Assembly (NCBI RefSeq): GCF_028750675.1
Contig: NZ_JAQQPZ010000008.1
Coordinates: 1 to 59,735, forward strand
Source: Shewanella metallivivens
Lineage (GTDB): Bacteria; Pseudomonadota; Gammaproteobacteria; Enterobacterales; Shewanellaceae
DNA length: 59,735 bases
Direction of reading: 5' to 3'
Positions 17,949 through 28,694 of the stretch are shown here, one piece after another; the first letter of the stretch is position 1, and every line of letters begins with the position of its first letter. The notes under the pieces are model-generated. The model searched no databases. It saw only the letters and a program-made list of their open reading frames with translations, and was not told the origin of the DNA. The translations under genes and the position numbers were made by a program.

Positions 17949-18977
17949 TCAGCTATTGATGTCTAAAAGAATCGACTCCAAACGATCTTTAATCATTTCA
18001 GGAAGACGACGTTTTGCTTCTGTTGCTGCTAAATTTAATGCTTGTAAAAATGCAGCTTCATCCGCGTTACCATGACTCTTTACTACTATTCCGCGCAATC
18101 CTATCAGACTTGCACCATTATAGTGGTCGGGGTTCATCTTACTGAGAACAGCTTGTATGTGTGGAGCGATGAGTTTGGAGAGTAAACGAACAAAAAAGCC
18201 GTCTTTTAAACCGCGCTTTAATTGATGCACTAATAACTTGGCAATGCCTTCGGAGGTTTTTAAGGTAATGTTGCCCACAAACCCATCACAGACAATCACA
18301 TCCACGTTACCGGTATATATTTCATCGCCTTCAACAAAACCAATATAATTAATTTGATCAGTATGCTGTAGCAACTGGCCTGCTTGTTGAACTTGATCGT
18401 TACCTTTAACCTCTTCAATGCCCACATTTAATAATGCCACTTTAGGGCGGGATTTTTTATGGACAGCTTCACACAAAACTGAACCCATAATGGCAAATTG
18501 AAATAAGGCTTCTGAATCGCAAGACACATTGGCGCCTAAATCGAGTAAATAAACTGGTTTACCGGTCATTGCGGGTAAACAAGACACTAAAGCAGGTCTA
18601 TCAATGCCAGGTAAGGTTTTTAATAACACCTTAGCCATTGCCATCAACGCTCCAGTGTTCCCTGCACTAACACAAGCGGCCGCTTTTCCGTCACGTACTA
18701 ATTCAAGCGCAAGTCTCATTGAGCTATTTTTGCGCGAACGCAAAGCATGAACGGGCCTATCACACATGGTGACAACTTCGGTAGTGTGGATTATTTCAAT
18801 GCGATCAAGATAGGTAGAGGGAGTTTGAGGTAAATATTTTTGTATTTCGGTTTCATTACCAACCAAAATAATTTTGAGCGTGCTATGAAATTTCAATGCC
18901 TGCATTGCTGCAGGCACTGTCACGTGAGGACCGTGATCGCCCCCCATCGCATCTAACGCAAGCGTCAGATTTATCAT
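17949..18977 (-). CDS. plsX: Phosphate acyltransferase PlsX
   Basis: 342 residues. Makes acyl-phosphate from acyl-ACP for the PlsY route to lysophosphatidic acid. The start [12 protein letters not shown] and the internal GNTGALMA and DLGANVSC segments are family hallmarks. Peripheral membrane enzyme. It lies between rpmF and fabH in the conserved cluster order. Confidence 0.97.
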   Translation of the reverse strand: MINLTLALDAMGGDHGPHVTVPAAMQALKFHSTLKIILVGNETEIQKYLPQTPSTYLDRIEIIHTTEVVTMCDRPVHALRSRKNSSMRLALELVRDGKAAACVSAGNTGALMAMAKVLLKTLPGIDRPALVSCLPAMTGKPVYLLDLGANVSCDSEALFQFAIMGSVLCEAVHKKSRPKVALLNVGIEEVKGNDQVQQAGQLLQHTDQINYIGFVEGDEIYTGNVDVIVCDGFVGNITLKTSEGIAKLLVHQLKRGLKDGFFVRLLSKLIAPHIQAVLSKMNPDHYNGASLIGLRGIVVKSHGNADEAAFLQALNLAATEAKRRLPEMIKDRLESILLDINS

Positions 18978-18992
18978 CAGATCAGCAACAAA

Positions 18993-19163
18993 TTACTTGT
19001 TGATAACCTTTTTACCGCGGTAGAAACCATCAGCAGTCACGTTGTGACGTAGATGTAATTCACCGCTAGTCGCGTCAACTGATAATTGAGCAGTGCTCAA
19101 TGCATCATGTGAACGACGCATGCCGCGCTTTGAACGTGATTTTTTATTCTGTTGTACAGCCAT
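18993..19163 (-). CDS. rpmF: 50S ribosomal protein L32
   Basis: A 56-residue frame that I read directly from the minus strand. It starts [20 protein letters not shown], the L32 signature, and ends RGKKVINK. Length is one less than E. coli L32. The zinc-ligand cysteines of some L32 proteins are absent, as in other gammaproteobacteria. The ATG at 19163 is preceded by GGAGACAGGTCAA. It lies 15 nt upstream of plsX and 18 nt after yceD. Confidence 0.97.
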   Translation of the reverse strand: MAVQQNKKSRSKRGMRRSHDALSTAQLSVDATSGELHLRHNVTADGFYRGKKVINK

Positions 19164-19181
19164 TTGACCTGTCTCCTACGA

Positions 19182-19706
19182 TTACTTGCTCTTCAGTTTT
19201 TCTAACACTGCAAACGGATTTGGACGCTCCTCTTGAGCGGGTTCGATCTCGCCTACAACTACATCTTTCGATCCCTGGTTGCACTCAGTATCTTCATGCA
19301 TAGGGATGATAGGCATAGCGACTATCAATTCATCTTCAATCAATTGATGCAGACGTACTTCGCCAATCTCATTACACTCAATTGGGTCATACGCATCCGG
19401 GAGCTCATCGATTTCTGCCTCAGTCCGACAAGGACTAAAACAAAAGTCGACCGTAACCTCAGTAGTAAATTGTGTCATGCAACGTTGACATAGCAGAGTG
19501 AGCTCCGTCACAGCCTTCCCGCGAAGGTAGACTATCCCCTGTAAATCGACGCCACATTCCAACGACACAACTACGTCGGAACAGTCGCCGGCACATAACT
19601 CGCTTAATCGCTTTAGTTGCTTACCTGGCACGATGCCTTCATATCGAAGGCCGCTTGAGGCAGCGCGTATAGGATCAATTGAAACCGGTATCTTTACTGT
19701 TTGCAT
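19182..19706 (-). CDS. yceD: YceD/DUF177 protein, 23S rRNA accumulation factor
   Basis: 174 residues, DUF177 family. A C-x2-C pair (LLCQRCMTQF near residue 91) and the acidic C-terminal half are typical. In E. coli, YceD supports normal 23S rRNA levels; the molecular mechanism is unclear. First gene of the rpmF-plsX-fab operon, as elsewhere in gammaproteobacteria. Confidence 0.93.
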   Translation of the reverse strand: MQTVKIPVSIDPIRAASSGLRYEGIVPGKQLKRLSELCAGDCSDVVVSLECGVDLQGIVYLRGKAVTELTLLCQRCMTQFTTEVTVDFCFSPCRTEAEIDELPDAYDPIECNEIGEVRLHQLIEDELIVAMPIIPMHEDTECNQGSKDVVVGEIEPAQEERPNPFAVLEKLKSK

Positions 19707-19955
19707 AAGGCGCGCATATTATAGTTTGAAAACGCTGGAGTCAAAGAAAATTTCCGTAAAAATACGGCAACTTCACCTAACATTGAATAATTAGGTACTC
19801 TTTTATCCGGCATTGAATTTGAAAGTTGGCAAATTTTACCGAACCAAACCCCATCACACAAGCATTACTCGGTGAAAAATACTCCATTTGGGTCACTGAT
19901 TACAGTAAACTGATGGATAATCGCTTATGACAAACAGTGAAAATAAATAAACTTG

Positions 19956-20570
19956 ATGAAATACAATCTTATACTCGCTTCGACATCGCCTTTTCGACAG
20001 CAATTAATGCAAAAATTAATGTGCCCTTTTGACTGCGTCAATCCTGATATAGATGAATCGCCACTCAACAATGAAAGTGCTCAACAATTGGTAGTACGTT
20101 TAGCAGAGCAAAAAGCATTGGCTGGGGCTAAATTAACCGCTAACACTAAAACAAGCCGGCTGATTATCGGCTCAGATCAGGTGGCGATGATCAATGGAGC
20201 AATAGTAGGTAAACCTCACACCGTAGAGAATGCGATTGCACAGCTCAGTGCAGCATCAGGTCAAGCCATTACTTTTTATACTGGTCTTGCGGTATACAAC
20301 AGCGAAAATCAACAAATGTTGTCGTGTATTGAACCCTTTACTGTTCATTTTAAAACGTTGTCGCAAGCGCAGATCCGCAGTTATATCGACAAAGAACAAC
20401 CGCTATATTGCGCTGGCAGCTTTAAAAGCGAAGGATTAGGCATTGCCTTGTTTAGCCGTTTAGAAGGTGATGACCCCAATACATTGATTGGATTACCGCT
20501 AATTAAGCTGATTGATTTGCTGCAACAGCATGGAATGGATGTGTTAGAAATAACACAATTTCAAGGGTAA
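19956..20570 (+). CDS. yceF: Maf-family nucleotide pyrophosphatase (YceF type)
   Basis: 204 residues. Hydrolyses non-canonical or modified nucleoside triphosphates. Maf motifs are visible: [12 protein letters not shown] at the start, ESP in DIDESPLNN near residue 34, and [16 protein letters not shown] near residue 70. YceF-type members prefer 7-methyl-GTP; the neighbouring yceD and rluC favour that subgroup. A TTG precedes the ATG in frame; I use the ATG at 19956 although the ribosome site is weak. Confidence 0.88.
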   Translation: MKYNLILASTSPFRQQLMQKLMCPFDCVNPDIDESPLNNESAQQLVVRLAEQKALAGAKLTANTKTSRLIIGSDQVAMINGAIVGKPHTVENAIAQLSAASGQAITFYTGLAVYNSENQQMLSCIEPFTVHFKTLSQAQIRSYIDKEQPLYCAGSFKSEGLGIALFSRLEGDDPNTLIGLPLIKLIDLLQQHGMDVLEITQFQG

Positions 20571-20573
20571 ATA

Positions 20574-20603
20574 AGAGCCTTCAAGCTATATCACGAAGGC
20601 TCT
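20574..20603. terminator. Shared hairpin between convergent yceF and HAD gene
   Basis: A perfect 9-bp stem AGAGCCTTC/GAAGGCTCT with a 12-nt loop in the 40-nt gap between two converging genes. T runs are poor on both sides, so terminator activity is inferred from position. Confidence 0.6.
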
Positions 20604-20610
20604 AGACCTT

Positions 20611-21264
20611 TTACAAGTAATGACGAATTGCACCGGGTTGAGCGACAACAGCTAAAGGCTTTAAACCGAGTAAGCGCGATTCATCATGGGCGCCATAACT
20701 CACCCCAATACTGGCCATCTGAGCATTATTTGCCATGGTTATATCATGGATAGAATCACCGATCATTATTGCTTTATCTGCACTCACATCAAAATGGTTT
20801 AACAAAGCATGTAGCATTTCTGGATGCGGTTTACTTTGCGCATCACTGGCACAACGAGAAGCATGAAAATATTGACCGAGTCCGGTGAGCTCAAGTACTT
20901 TATCTAACCCTTCACGGGCCTTGCCTGTGGCGATAGCTAATAAATAACCAGCCTCATGAAGTTGTTTAATTAATAACTCCACGCCCTCAAATAACGGCGT
21001 TGGATAATCGCTCGCTAAATGATGACGGCGATAACAATCAATAATCTGTTGTGGGTTTTGATGCTCGCGAAACAAAATCGGCATGATATTGGGTAATGAC
21101 AACCCGATGACATCGCGAACCTGATGTTCTGTCGGCACAGGCAAACAAAGTTCCTGTGCGACACTTTGCATACAAGAAACAATTTTGCCCACAGTGTCCA
21201 TTAAGGTGCCATCCCAATCAAAAATGACTAGCTCAAATGCTTTATCGTTTGTGTTCACTCTCAT
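20611..21264 (-). CDS. HAD-superfamily phosphatase (phosphoglycolate phosphatase-like)
   Basis: 217 residues. HAD motif I is DWDGTLMDT near residue 16, motif II is in AIATGKAREG near residue 111, and motif III/IV is GDSIHDITMA near residue 168. Cap region type and length fit the HAD-IA Gph-like group next to rluC in many gammaproteobacteria. It should dephosphorylate a small metabolite in the cytoplasm; the substrate cannot be fixed. GGAAGGGC sits right before the ATG. It starts 48 nt after rluC. Confidence 0.85.
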   Translation of the reverse strand: MRVNTNDKAFELVIFDWDGTLMDTVGKIVSCMQSVAQELCLPVPTEHQVRDVIGLSLPNIMPILFREHQNPQQIIDCYRRHHLASDYPTPLFEGVELLIKQLHEAGYLLAIATGKAREGLDKVLELTGLGQYFHASRCASDAQSKPHPEMLHALLNHFDVSADKAIMIGDSIHDITMANNAQMASIGVSYGAHDESRLLGLKPLAVVAQPGAIRHYL

Positions 21265-21312
21265 GCCCTTCCACGGTAATTTAACGTTAACGTGTTTGCT
21301 ATTACGAATAAC

Positions 21313-22269
21313 CTAAGCTCTTTTCAGCTTATCTAATGTATTAAGCAATACTTCATCTAATGGTGCGTTAACTTGCATGATTTCATTGTTTTCAGGATGG
21401 GTAAATTTAAGCTCAGCCGCGTGTAAAAACAGACGGTCTAACCCTAGCGCCCGCATACTGTCGTCAAATTGTTGTTCGCTATATTTGTCATCGCAGGCAA
21501 TGGCATGGCCTGCATATTGGCAATGCACACGAATTTGATGGGTACGTCCTGTTACAGGGCTTGCTTTTACTAAAGTACAACCTTGATAACGTTGCATGAT
21601 TTTGTAACGGGTTTCAGACTCTTTACCTTCTTTATTAACACGAACCATTCGCTCACCCGACTTTAGAGTAATTTTAAGCAAGGGGGCTTTAACGACTTTG
21701 TCGCTGGCTTGCCAATCACCACGCACTAGCGCTAAGTAATCTTTTTGCATGGTTTTGCTGCGCAATTGCTCATGTAAATGTTTTAGTGCGCTGCGCTTCT
21801 TTGCAACCAACAACACACCCGAGGTATCTTTGTCGAGGCGATGTACTAACTCTAAAAACTTTTGCTGAGGACGCAAAGACCGTAATCCTTCAATCACACC
21901 ATAATCCACACCACTACCGCCATGCACAGCAATACCAGCAGGTTTATTCAGCACGATAAGATGATTGTCTTCATGGATAATCCGATCTTCGAGTTGTGAT
22001 ACTCGCGATAAATTTGCCGATGGCGCTGTGCGATAGTCTTTTTCAGCAATACGTACCGGTGGCACACGAACAATGTCACCGATTTGTAATTTGTATTCTG
22101 GCTTTATGCGTTTTTTATTAACCCGCACTTCTCCCTTACGTACGATCCGGTAGATCATACTTTTAGGTACACCTTTTAATTTTGTCAGCAAAAAATTATC
22201 GATTCGTTGTTCAAAATGATCTTCGTCGATAGTCACGTATTCAACTTGGGGGGTAGTTTCAGTATTCAT
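21313..22269 (-). CDS. rluC: 23S rRNA pseudouridine synthase RluC
   Basis: 318 residues. An N-terminal S4 RNA-binding domain (QRIDNFLLTKL to IGDIVRVPP, about residues 21-75) is followed by a pseudouridine synthase domain with the catalytic aspartate in HRLDKDTSG near residue 147. RluC modifies 23S rRNA U955, U2504 and U2580 (E. coli numbering). Divergent from rne, the arrangement known from E. coli. Confidence 0.93.
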   Translation of the reverse strand: MNTETTPQVEYVTIDEDHFEQRIDNFLLTKLKGVPKSMIYRIVRKGEVRVNKKRIKPEYKLQIGDIVRVPPVRIAEKDYRTAPSANLSRVSQLEDRIIHEDNHLIVLNKPAGIAVHGGSGVDYGVIEGLRSLRPQQKFLELVHRLDKDTSGVLLVAKKRSALKHLHEQLRSKTMQKDYLALVRGDWQASDKVVKAPLLKITLKSGERMVRVNKEGKESETRYKIMQRYQGCTLVKASPVTGRTHQIRVHCQYAGHAIACDDKYSEQQFDDSMRALGLDRLFLHAAELKFTHPENNEIMQVNAPLDEVLLNTLDKLKRA

Positions 22270-22519
22270 GATGCGCCATATAGTAGTAACCGCAATAGTG
22301 TACCTTATCTTGCAAATGATTGGCTATTGTCATAACAGACTTGAAATAAATACAACAAAGAATACGGGCTTTTGATTGATGAAAATAACGTTTGTTGCTA
22401 TATTTGCGCTCAGGATGAGAGTAAACAGTGGATAAAGTGTTCACAACTTTCACCAAAAGCGAATAAACTGCAATTAAGAAAATGAGCTTTATCGGTAGCA
22501 AACCATTGATTTGCAAATT

Positions 22520-22894
22520 GTATTTAAATAAAAAACGACAAAAAACGTTTCGACAATTAAACCGTAAGTTTTCAGTAAAGATTTCAATTTAACTGCAGTA
22601 ATCGCCCCAAATTCGAACAATATTTTAGCTTGTTATCAAACAAACCGATTCGACTTGGGCATTAACGGATTAAATATCATAATTTATGGGGTTGGTTGTA
22701 AGTCAACGAATTCCTTGTTTTTGTAAATATTAGAAAATAAGCCATAAATAGGATGCGACACGCAGCGACTGCGTTTTACAGAGATGAGCACCTAATTGCC
22801 TGAATCTAGCCGTGAGGTTATACCGATTAATTCAGGCCCGTAATGCAGAAAGATCGTGTTGTTTGATGACCTCATTTAGAAGAATCACGTCATC
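22520..22894 (+). promoter_or_regulatory. Long rne 5' leader with autoregulatory-type hairpins
   Basis: The region between rluC and rne is over 600 nt, far more than a promoter needs. Near its end are a short ACGCAG/CTGCGT hairpin (22760-22774) and a strong 8-bp GCCTGAAT/ATTCAGGC hairpin (22798-22837) whose 24-nt loop contains GCCGTGAGGTTATACCGA. This fits the rne 5' element by which RNase E senses and cleaves its own mRNA. The AT-rich part 22270-22750 shows no credible gene. The leader boundary is approximate. Confidence 0.65.
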
Positions 22895-25800
22895 ATGAAA
22901 CGTATGTTAATTAATGCAACTCAATCAGAAGAGTTGCGTGTTGCCCTAGTAGATGGGCAACAACTGTATGATCTAGACATTGAAAGTCCTGGTCATGAAC
23001 AAAAAAAATCAAACATCTATAAAGGTAAAATCACTCGCGTAGAACCCTCACTCGAAGCGGCCTTTGTTGATTACGGCGCTGATCGCCATGGTTTTTTACC
23101 TCTCAAAGAAATCGCACGAGAATACTTCCCTAAAGGTTATTCATTCCAAGGTCGCCCTAACATCAAAGAAGTGGTGCAGGAAGGTCAAGAAGTCATCGTG
23201 CAAATCGATAAAGAAGAGCGTGGCAACAAAGGTGCTGCACTAACTACCTTTATTAGCCTAGCCGGTTCTTACCTCGTATTAATGCCTAACAACCCCCGTG
23301 CTGGCGGTATTTCTCGCCGTATCGAAGGTGATGAGCGTACAGAATTAAAAGAGGCCATGTCAGAGCTTCAAGTGCCAAATGGCATGGGATTAATTGTACG
23401 TACTGCTGGTGTGGGTAAAGAGTCTGCAGAGTTAAAGTGGGACTTAAAAGTTCTACAACATCACTGGGACGCTATTCAAGAAGCCGCTCAAAGCAAAGCA
23501 GCCCCTTTCTTAATACATCAAGAAAGCAACGTGATTGTTCGCGCTATCCGTGATTACTTACGCCGTGATGTTGGTGAGATTCTTATCGACCACCCACGTA
23601 TTTACGAAGATGCTAAGCAACACATAGGCCTCGTTCGTCCAGATTTTGTTGAACGCGTAAAACAATACGAATCTGAAGTACCGCTATTTACCCACTTCCA
23701 AATCGAATCACAAATCGAATCGGCATTCCAACGTGAAGTGCGCTTACCTTCTGGTGGCTCAATTGTTATCGACCCAACTGAAGCTTTAACCTCTATTGAT
23801 ATTAACTCGGCGCGCGCCACTAAAGGCGGCGACATTGAAGAGACAGCATTAAATACTAACCTAGAAGCTGCCGATGAAATTGCACGTCAATTACGTTTAC
23901 GCGATTTAGGTGGATTAGTGGTTATCGACTTTATTGACATGACGCCAGTTCGTCATCAACGTGAAGTTGAAAACCGCATGCGTGATGCTGTACATCATGA
24001 CCGTGCACGTGTGCAATTAGGCCGTATTTCTCGTTTTGGCTTAATGGAAATGTCTCGTCAACGTTTGCGCCCTTCATTAGAAGAGTCTGCAGCGCATTTA
24101 TGCCCACGTTGTCATGGCCAAGGCACTATTCGTAGTACCGAATCTTTAGCATTATCAATTTTACGTCTAATTGAAGAAGAATCGATTAAAGAAAACACCA
24201 CTCAAATCGAAGCCATTGTGCCGGTTGATGTGGCTGCATTCTTATTAAACGAAAAACGTAAAGCTATACGCATTACCGAAGAGCGTCATGACGTTGAAGT
24301 CTACATCATTCCTGATGCTCACATGCAAACGCCTGAATATCGTGTTGTTCGTCGTAAAAGCGATGATGAAGTCAGCGAGTCAAGCTACAAGCGTGTTGAA
24401 AAACCATCGTCAAAGTTATATGAGCCTCGTAAGCTTGAACGTGCAGCCTCACCAGAGCCTGCATTAAAAGGCTTTGCAGCACCACAAAAAGCAACACCTG
24501 TTGAAACAACCCCAACTCAGGCCCCTGCTGCTAAAGCACCTGTTGCCACGGCGCCGTCTCAACCTGGATTCTTTGCCCGTATCGTGTCGGCAATTAGTGC
24601 ATTATTTTCAACTAGCGACAGCGAAACGAAAGACACTAAACCTGCTGCACCAGCCAAAGATTCATCGCAAACGAATAATCGTCGCCCTCGTCGTAATGAC
24701 AACCGTAACGAAAACAGCAATCGCAATTCAAACCGCAACGACAACCGTCGTCAGCGTAATGACAGCGATAAAGCGAAAGACGTTAACGAGCCTCGTACTC
24801 GTAATAAGCGTAACGATCGTAACAGCAAAAACAATGCTCAAGACGACAACGCTAAAAACAAGTCACGTAATGAAAGAACAGACAAAGCATTACAACAGAC
24901 TAATGAGCCAAAAGCGACAGAGGCCAAAGCAAGCTCTGAGAAGTCTCCTAAACAAGAAGCGGCTCGTGAGCGTCGCCAGCGCCGTAACATGCGTCGTAAA
25001 GTACGTATTGAAAACGAACAAAGCGAAGCTGTAGCAGCTAAAGTTGCTGACGCAGATGCAACCAATAACACTGCAACGGACAAACCAGCAGTAGTTGATG
25101 TGCCTGAAATCAAAACAACTGAACCCAAAGCCACTGAAGAAAAAGTAGATACTAGACCTGCACGCGGTCGTCGCCAGCCACGTAAAGACAGAAGTGAGCA
25201 AACTGACAAGCAGCCTCAATCAACTACGGCCACTGAAACGACAGACTCAGCTGAAAAAGCAGTCAAAAGCGTCACTGAGGATGCTACTGTTTCAGACACT
25301 GCTGAAGTCAAAGTGGAAACACAAACCAAATCAGATAACGTTGAGCAAACAACATCTACGCCAAACGATTTGGTGACAGAATCCACTGAAGTAGATAACA
25401 CCGTGGTTACTGCACAAGACATCGTCAATGACGAAACAGCAGAAAGCCGAGAAAGTGAAGCTTCTGATGACGCTAAAGGCGAAGGTCGTGAAGGTCAACG
25501 TCGCAGTCGTCGTAGCCCGCGTCACCTTCGAGCTGCAGGTCAACGTCGTCGCCGAGATGACAGCGACACGACTCAACAAGCAGTATTTACCTCTGTCGAT
25601 GAGTTAGAGAAACAGTTAAATGCTGAACAGTCTAAAGACAACGCGCCTGCCGTTAATGCTGAAGACATGTCAAAAACAAAAGCTGAATCAACACAAACTG
25701 ACTCTCCAGTAGTTGAAGCACCTAAAGCTGCAGAGCCAGTTGTAGATACCACAGTTGAAGCACCTAAGACTGCTGAGCCAGTTGTAGAAACCACAGTTGA

Positions 25801-26446
25801 AGCACCTAAGACTGCTGAGCCAGTTGTAGAAACCCCAGTTGAAGCACCTAAAGCTGCTGAGCCAGTTGTAGAAACCCCGGTTGAAGCACCTAAGCCTGCT
25901 GAGCCAGTTGTAGAAACCCCGGTTGAAGCACCTAAGGCTGCTGAGCCAGTTATTGAAACCCCGGTTGAAGCACCTAAAGCTGCTGAGCCAGTTGTAGAAA
26001 CCCCGGTTGAAGCACCTAAAGCTGCTGAGCCAGTTGTAGAAACCCCGGTTGATGCACCTAAAGCTGCAGAGCCAGTTGTAGAAACCACGGTTGAAGCACC
26101 TAAAGCTGCTGAGAAGACTGCTACTTTGACTCGTGATAAGTCAGCATCAAATGCTTCTGCGCCAATGGCAAAGCCAGCGCCAATAGCACGCCAAGTGAAA
26201 GTTGAAACGGCGGTTGAAGCTAAAGTTGAAACGACAACACCCGTTGAAACTGCGCCAAAAGCGCCAGCCAAAACCAGTCGTTTTGGTTCAATGGTGTCAT
26301 CAGATATGACTAAACCAACGGTAGAAGTTCGTGAACAGCAAGCTGTACCACAAGGTAGAGCTTATGAAGCACAAGCTGAAACCAGCGCGCCCAAATCAGT
26401 GATGTCTAATAGTGCATCATCAGGTATGGCTCGCCCAGGTAAGTAA
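22895..26446 (+). CDS. rne: Ribonuclease E
   Basis: 1183 residues, the essential endoribonuclease that starts mRNA decay and processes rRNA and tRNA. The catalytic half matches E. coli closely: S1 domain near residues 35-125, metal-binding D302 (IDIN) and D345 (VIDFIDM), and the zinc-link CPRC at C403/C406. From about residue 500 it is a disordered scaffold: a short amphipathic stretch [15 protein letters not shown] (membrane-anchor type, near residue 570), Arg/Asn-rich RNA-binding blocks, then a 14-residue repeat tract (residues 940-1073). Longer than E. coli RNase E (1061) mostly because of the repeats. Confidence 0.97.
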   Translation: MKRMLINATQSEELRVALVDGQQLYDLDIESPGHEQKKSNIYKGKITRVEPSLEAAFVDYGADRHGFLPLKEIAREYFPKGYSFQGRPNIKEVVQEGQEVIVQIDKEERGNKGAALTTFISLAGSYLVLMPNNPRAGGISRRIEGDERTELKEAMSELQVPNGMGLIVRTAGVGKESAELKWDLKVLQHHWDAIQEAAQSKAAPFLIHQESNVIVRAIRDYLRRDVGEILIDHPRIYEDAKQHIGLVRPDFVERVKQYESEVPLFTHFQIESQIESAFQREVRLPSGGSIVIDPTEALTSIDINSARATKGGDIEETALNTNLEAADEIARQLRLRDLGGLVVIDFIDMTPVRHQREVENRMRDAVHHDRARVQLGRISRFGLMEMSRQRLRPSLEESAAHLCPRCHGQGTIRSTESLALSILRLIEEESIKENTTQIEAIVPVDVAAFLLNEKRKAIRITEERHDVEVYIIPDAHMQTPEYRVVRRKSDDEVSESSYKRVEKPSSKLYEPRKLERAASPEPALKGFAAPQKATPVETTPTQAPAAKAPVATAPSQPGFFARIVSAISALFSTSDSETKDTKPAAPAKDSSQTNNRRPRRNDNRNENSNRNSNRNDNRRQRNDSDKAKDVNEPRTRNKRNDRNSKNNAQDDNAKNKSRNERTDKALQQTNEPKATEAKASSEKSPKQEAARERRQRRNMRRKVRIENEQSEAVAAKVADADATNNTATDKPAVVDVPEIKTTEPKATEEKVDTRPARGRRQPRKDRSEQTDKQPQSTTATETTDSAEKAVKSVTEDATVSDTAEVKVETQTKSDNVEQTTSTPNDLVTESTEVDNTVVTAQDIVNDETAESRESEASDDAKGEGREGQRRSRRSPRHLRAAGQRRRRDDSDTTQQAVFTSVDELEKQLNAEQSKDNAPAVNAEDMSKTKAESTQTDSPVVEAPKAAEPVVDTTVEAPKTAEPVVETTVEAPKTAEPVVETPVEAPKAAEPVVETPVEAPKPAEPVVETPVEAPKAAEPVIETPVEAPKAAEPVVETPVEAPKAAEPVVETPVDAPKAAEPVVETTVEAPKAAEKTATLTRDKSASNASAPMAKPAPIARQVKVETAVEAKVETTTPVETAPKAPAKTSRFGSMVSSDMTKPTVEVREQQAVPQGRAYEAQAETSAPKSVMSNSASSGMARPGK
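25712..26113 (+). repeat. 42-bp in-frame tandem repeat in the rne C-terminal region
   Basis: Nine full units and a partial tenth of a 42-bp repeat encoding [14 protein letters not shown] with small variants (A/T/P at position 6, T/P at position 14). The central units are nearly identical in DNA, a sign of recent slippage or unequal exchange; copy number is likely to vary between strains. Confidence 0.97.
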
Positions 26447-26478
26447 TATCGTAAGGCGTGATTACACTTGTTAACTTT

Positions 26479-26504
26479 AAAGCCATGCTTAGCATGGCTT
26501 TTTT
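26479..26504 (+). terminator. rne terminator
   Basis: AAGCCATGC and GCATGGCTT arms around a short loop, then T6, 33 nt after the rne stop codon. Confidence 0.88.
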
Positions 26505-26667
26505 ATTGGTTATTTTCGCAAAATATCACATGCTGACCATTATCACTTTTAGGCTTGTCATTTGTTTGCTAACAGGGTGAATTGATGCATCAATAGTGTA
26601 AGTCGACTCAACGCAATTAGCAGGACAAAGCACTGTTTTAAAGTCAGTTTATTGCCCCGAGATTAGG

Positions 26668-27579
26668 TTACTTGCGTTTATCGGCAAACTTTGCCATTAC
26701 TTTGTCAAATTTGGGTTTAACCACTAACTGACAATATGGCTGCTCACCATGTTTAGCGAAATATTCATCATGATAACTTTCTGCGGCATAAAAAGCGTCA
26801 AAGGCAGTTATTTGCGTCACGATGGGATTAGGCCAAATGCGCTGGGCGGTTAAGTATTCAATAAACGTATTTGCTGCATCGACTTGCTGACTATTGTGAG
26901 TAAAAATCACTGAACGATATTGTGGACCTTTGTCATTACCTTGCTGGTTTAACGTGGTCGGATCGTGGCTTTCAAACAGTACCGTTAATAATGTCTCGTA
27001 ATTGATGATATTCGGGTCAAATGTGATGTGTACGACTTCGGCATGAGCAGTTTTACCAGAGCATACTGCATCGTAATTAGCATCACTGGCATCACCACCA
27101 CAATACCCAGACTGAACACTCAACACGCCGTTTAGTTGAGCAAAAATAGCTTCTACACACCAAAAACATCCAGCCCCAAAAGTGGCTTTCTGGGTGCGGG
27201 TCTGACTAGCAACTTGGTTTAGCTCATCCACGGGTTTAAACACCATAGACACAGAATTAACACAGTGACGGATATTTTTGTCTGTTAACATTTCGCCTTC
27301 AAACACATGACCTAAGTGGCCGCCGCATTGATGACAGGTGATTTCAACCCTGCGCCCATCAGCATCAGGAGTCCGTTTTACGGCTCCTGCAATTTCATCG
27401 TCAAATGCAGGCCAACCGCAATGTGCATTAAACTTATGTTCACTTTTATATAAGGGAGCTAGGCACTTTTTACAGCAATATACTCCTTGAGCATCGTGGT
27501 CGACATACTCGCCACTAAATGGTCGTTCGGTGCCTTTTTGCTCAATCACGTATTTTTCAAATTCAGTTAAGTTATTCAT
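26668..27579 (-). CDS. msrBA: Bifunctional peptide methionine sulfoxide reductase MsrB-MsrA fusion
   Basis: 303 residues with two domains. Residues about 1-120 are MsrB, with zinc CxxC pairs (CKKC, CHQC) and the resolving RHCVNSVSM. Residues about 130-300 are MsrA, with the catalytic GAGCFWCVE. Together they repair both R and S forms of methionine sulfoxide with thioredoxin. No export signal, so cytoplasmic. The order B then A is the reverse of the MsrA-MsrB fusions such as Neisseria PilB. Monocistronic, divergent from the dioxygenase gene. Confidence 0.95.
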   Translation of the reverse strand: MNNLTEFEKYVIEQKGTERPFSGEYVDHDAQGVYCCKKCLAPLYKSEHKFNAHCGWPAFDDEIAGAVKRTPDADGRRVEITCHQCGGHLGHVFEGEMLTDKNIRHCVNSVSMVFKPVDELNQVASQTRTQKATFGAGCFWCVEAIFAQLNGVLSVQSGYCGGDASDANYDAVCSGKTAHAEVVHITFDPNIINYETLLTVLFESHDPTTLNQQGNDKGPQYRSVIFTHNSQQVDAANTFIEYLTAQRIWPNPIVTQITAFDAFYAAESYHDEYFAKHGEQPYCQLVVKPKFDKVMAKFADKRK

Positions 27580-27735
27580 TACTCACTCTCATTCATTTTT
27601 GCCTCATTAATAGACAATACGCGTGACAGGTGACACAAGTTCATCCTGTATCATTTGCACACGCGCAAACAATTGCGACAAAGTGTGACTAAGGTTACCA
27701 TTAGCGCGGGTCAACACACTAATAAGAAATATATA

Positions 27736-28575
27736 ATGAAACTAAATACAATTGATTACTTAGCACCAGATAGTGCTGAACGTTTTGTCGAGTCACTGCG
27801 TGAAACAGGGTTTGGGGTATTATCCAATCACCCTATCCAGAAACAACTTGTCGAAGATATTTACCAAGAATGGTACGCCTTCTTTCAATCTGAACAAAAA
27901 CACGACTTCTTGTTCAAAGCAGAAACCCATGATGGATTTTTTCCTGCCTCGGTATCAGAAACGGCCAAAGGCAATACCGTAAAAGATATTAAAGAATATT
28001 ATCATGTGTATCCTTGGGGCCGAATTCCTGACTCGCTACGCGCCAATATCTTAGCGTACTATGAGCACGCTAATACATTAGCTTCAGAGCTTTTGAGCTG
28101 GATTGAACAATACACACCACCTGAGGTTGCTACTAAGTATTCAATTCCGCTACCTGATATGATCGCCGACAGTCAAAAAACCTTACTACGTATTTTGCAT
28201 TATCCGCCAATGAAGGGGGATGAAGAAATGGGTGCCATTCGTGCTGCAGCACATGAAGACATTAACCTTATTACTTTATTACCCGCTGCCAATGAACCTG
28301 GCTTACAAGTGAAAACAAAAAACGGTGAATGGATTGATGTGCCTAGCGATTTTGGCAGCATCATTATTAACATCGGTGACATGCTTCAAGAAGCATCAGG
28401 GGGCTATTTCCCATCGACATCACATCGTGTGATCAATCCAGAAGGAACGGATAAAACAAAATCTAGAATTTCATTACCATTATTTTTACACCCAAATCCT
28501 GATGTCGTACTGTCAGAGCGTTATACCGCCGACAGCTACCTAATGGAAAGATTACGCGAGTTAGGGGTTATTTAA
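27736..28575 (+). CDS. 2-oxoglutarate/Fe(II)-dependent oxygenase of the isopenicillin N synthase family
   Basis: 279 residues from the chosen ATG; a TTG start 81 bases upstream is in frame but has no ribosome site and would extend beyond the family's usual N-terminus. The jelly-roll iron site is visible: HED in AAHEDINLITLL near residue 175, the distal His in TSHRVINPEG near residue 232, and the R-x-S 2-oxoglutarate clamp in KSRISLPLF near residue 247. The family acts on varied small molecules; the substrate is unknown. Stand-alone gene with its own terminator. Confidence 0.85.
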   Translation: MKLNTIDYLAPDSAERFVESLRETGFGVLSNHPIQKQLVEDIYQEWYAFFQSEQKHDFLFKAETHDGFFPASVSETAKGNTVKDIKEYYHVYPWGRIPDSLRANILAYYEHANTLASELLSWIEQYTPPEVATKYSIPLPDMIADSQKTLLRILHYPPMKGDEEMGAIRAAAHEDINLITLLPAANEPGLQVKTKNGEWIDVPSDFGSIIINIGDMLQEASGGYFPSTSHRVINPEGTDKTKSRISLPLFLHPNPDVVLSERYTADSYLMERLRELGVI

Positions 28576-28594
28576 GCCAATTATCACGGTGACT

Positions 28595-28617
28595 AAGCGC
28601 CTTAGGGCGCTTTTTTT
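28595..28617 (+). terminator. Terminator after the dioxygenase gene
   Basis: AAGCGCC/GGCGCTT arms with a 4-nt loop followed by T7, 19 nt after the stop. Confidence 0.9.
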
Positions 28618-28694
28618 ATGCTTTTAGTAAGCTAACAAGGTACAATAGCGCTTTTATATTTATTCGTTTTAGCATTCGGTTATAAGGCAACATC

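Noticed and set aside
22259..22516. An 85-codon minus-strand frame upstream of rluC
   Set aside because: AT-rich, no ribosome site or recognisable domain, and lies in the rluC/rne promoter region.
25573..26271. A 232-codon open frame antisense to rne, rich in Ala/Ser/Gly/Thr
   Set aside because: It mirrors the 42-bp repeat tract of rne; the repeat simply lacks stops in that frame. No ribosome site and no family resemblance.
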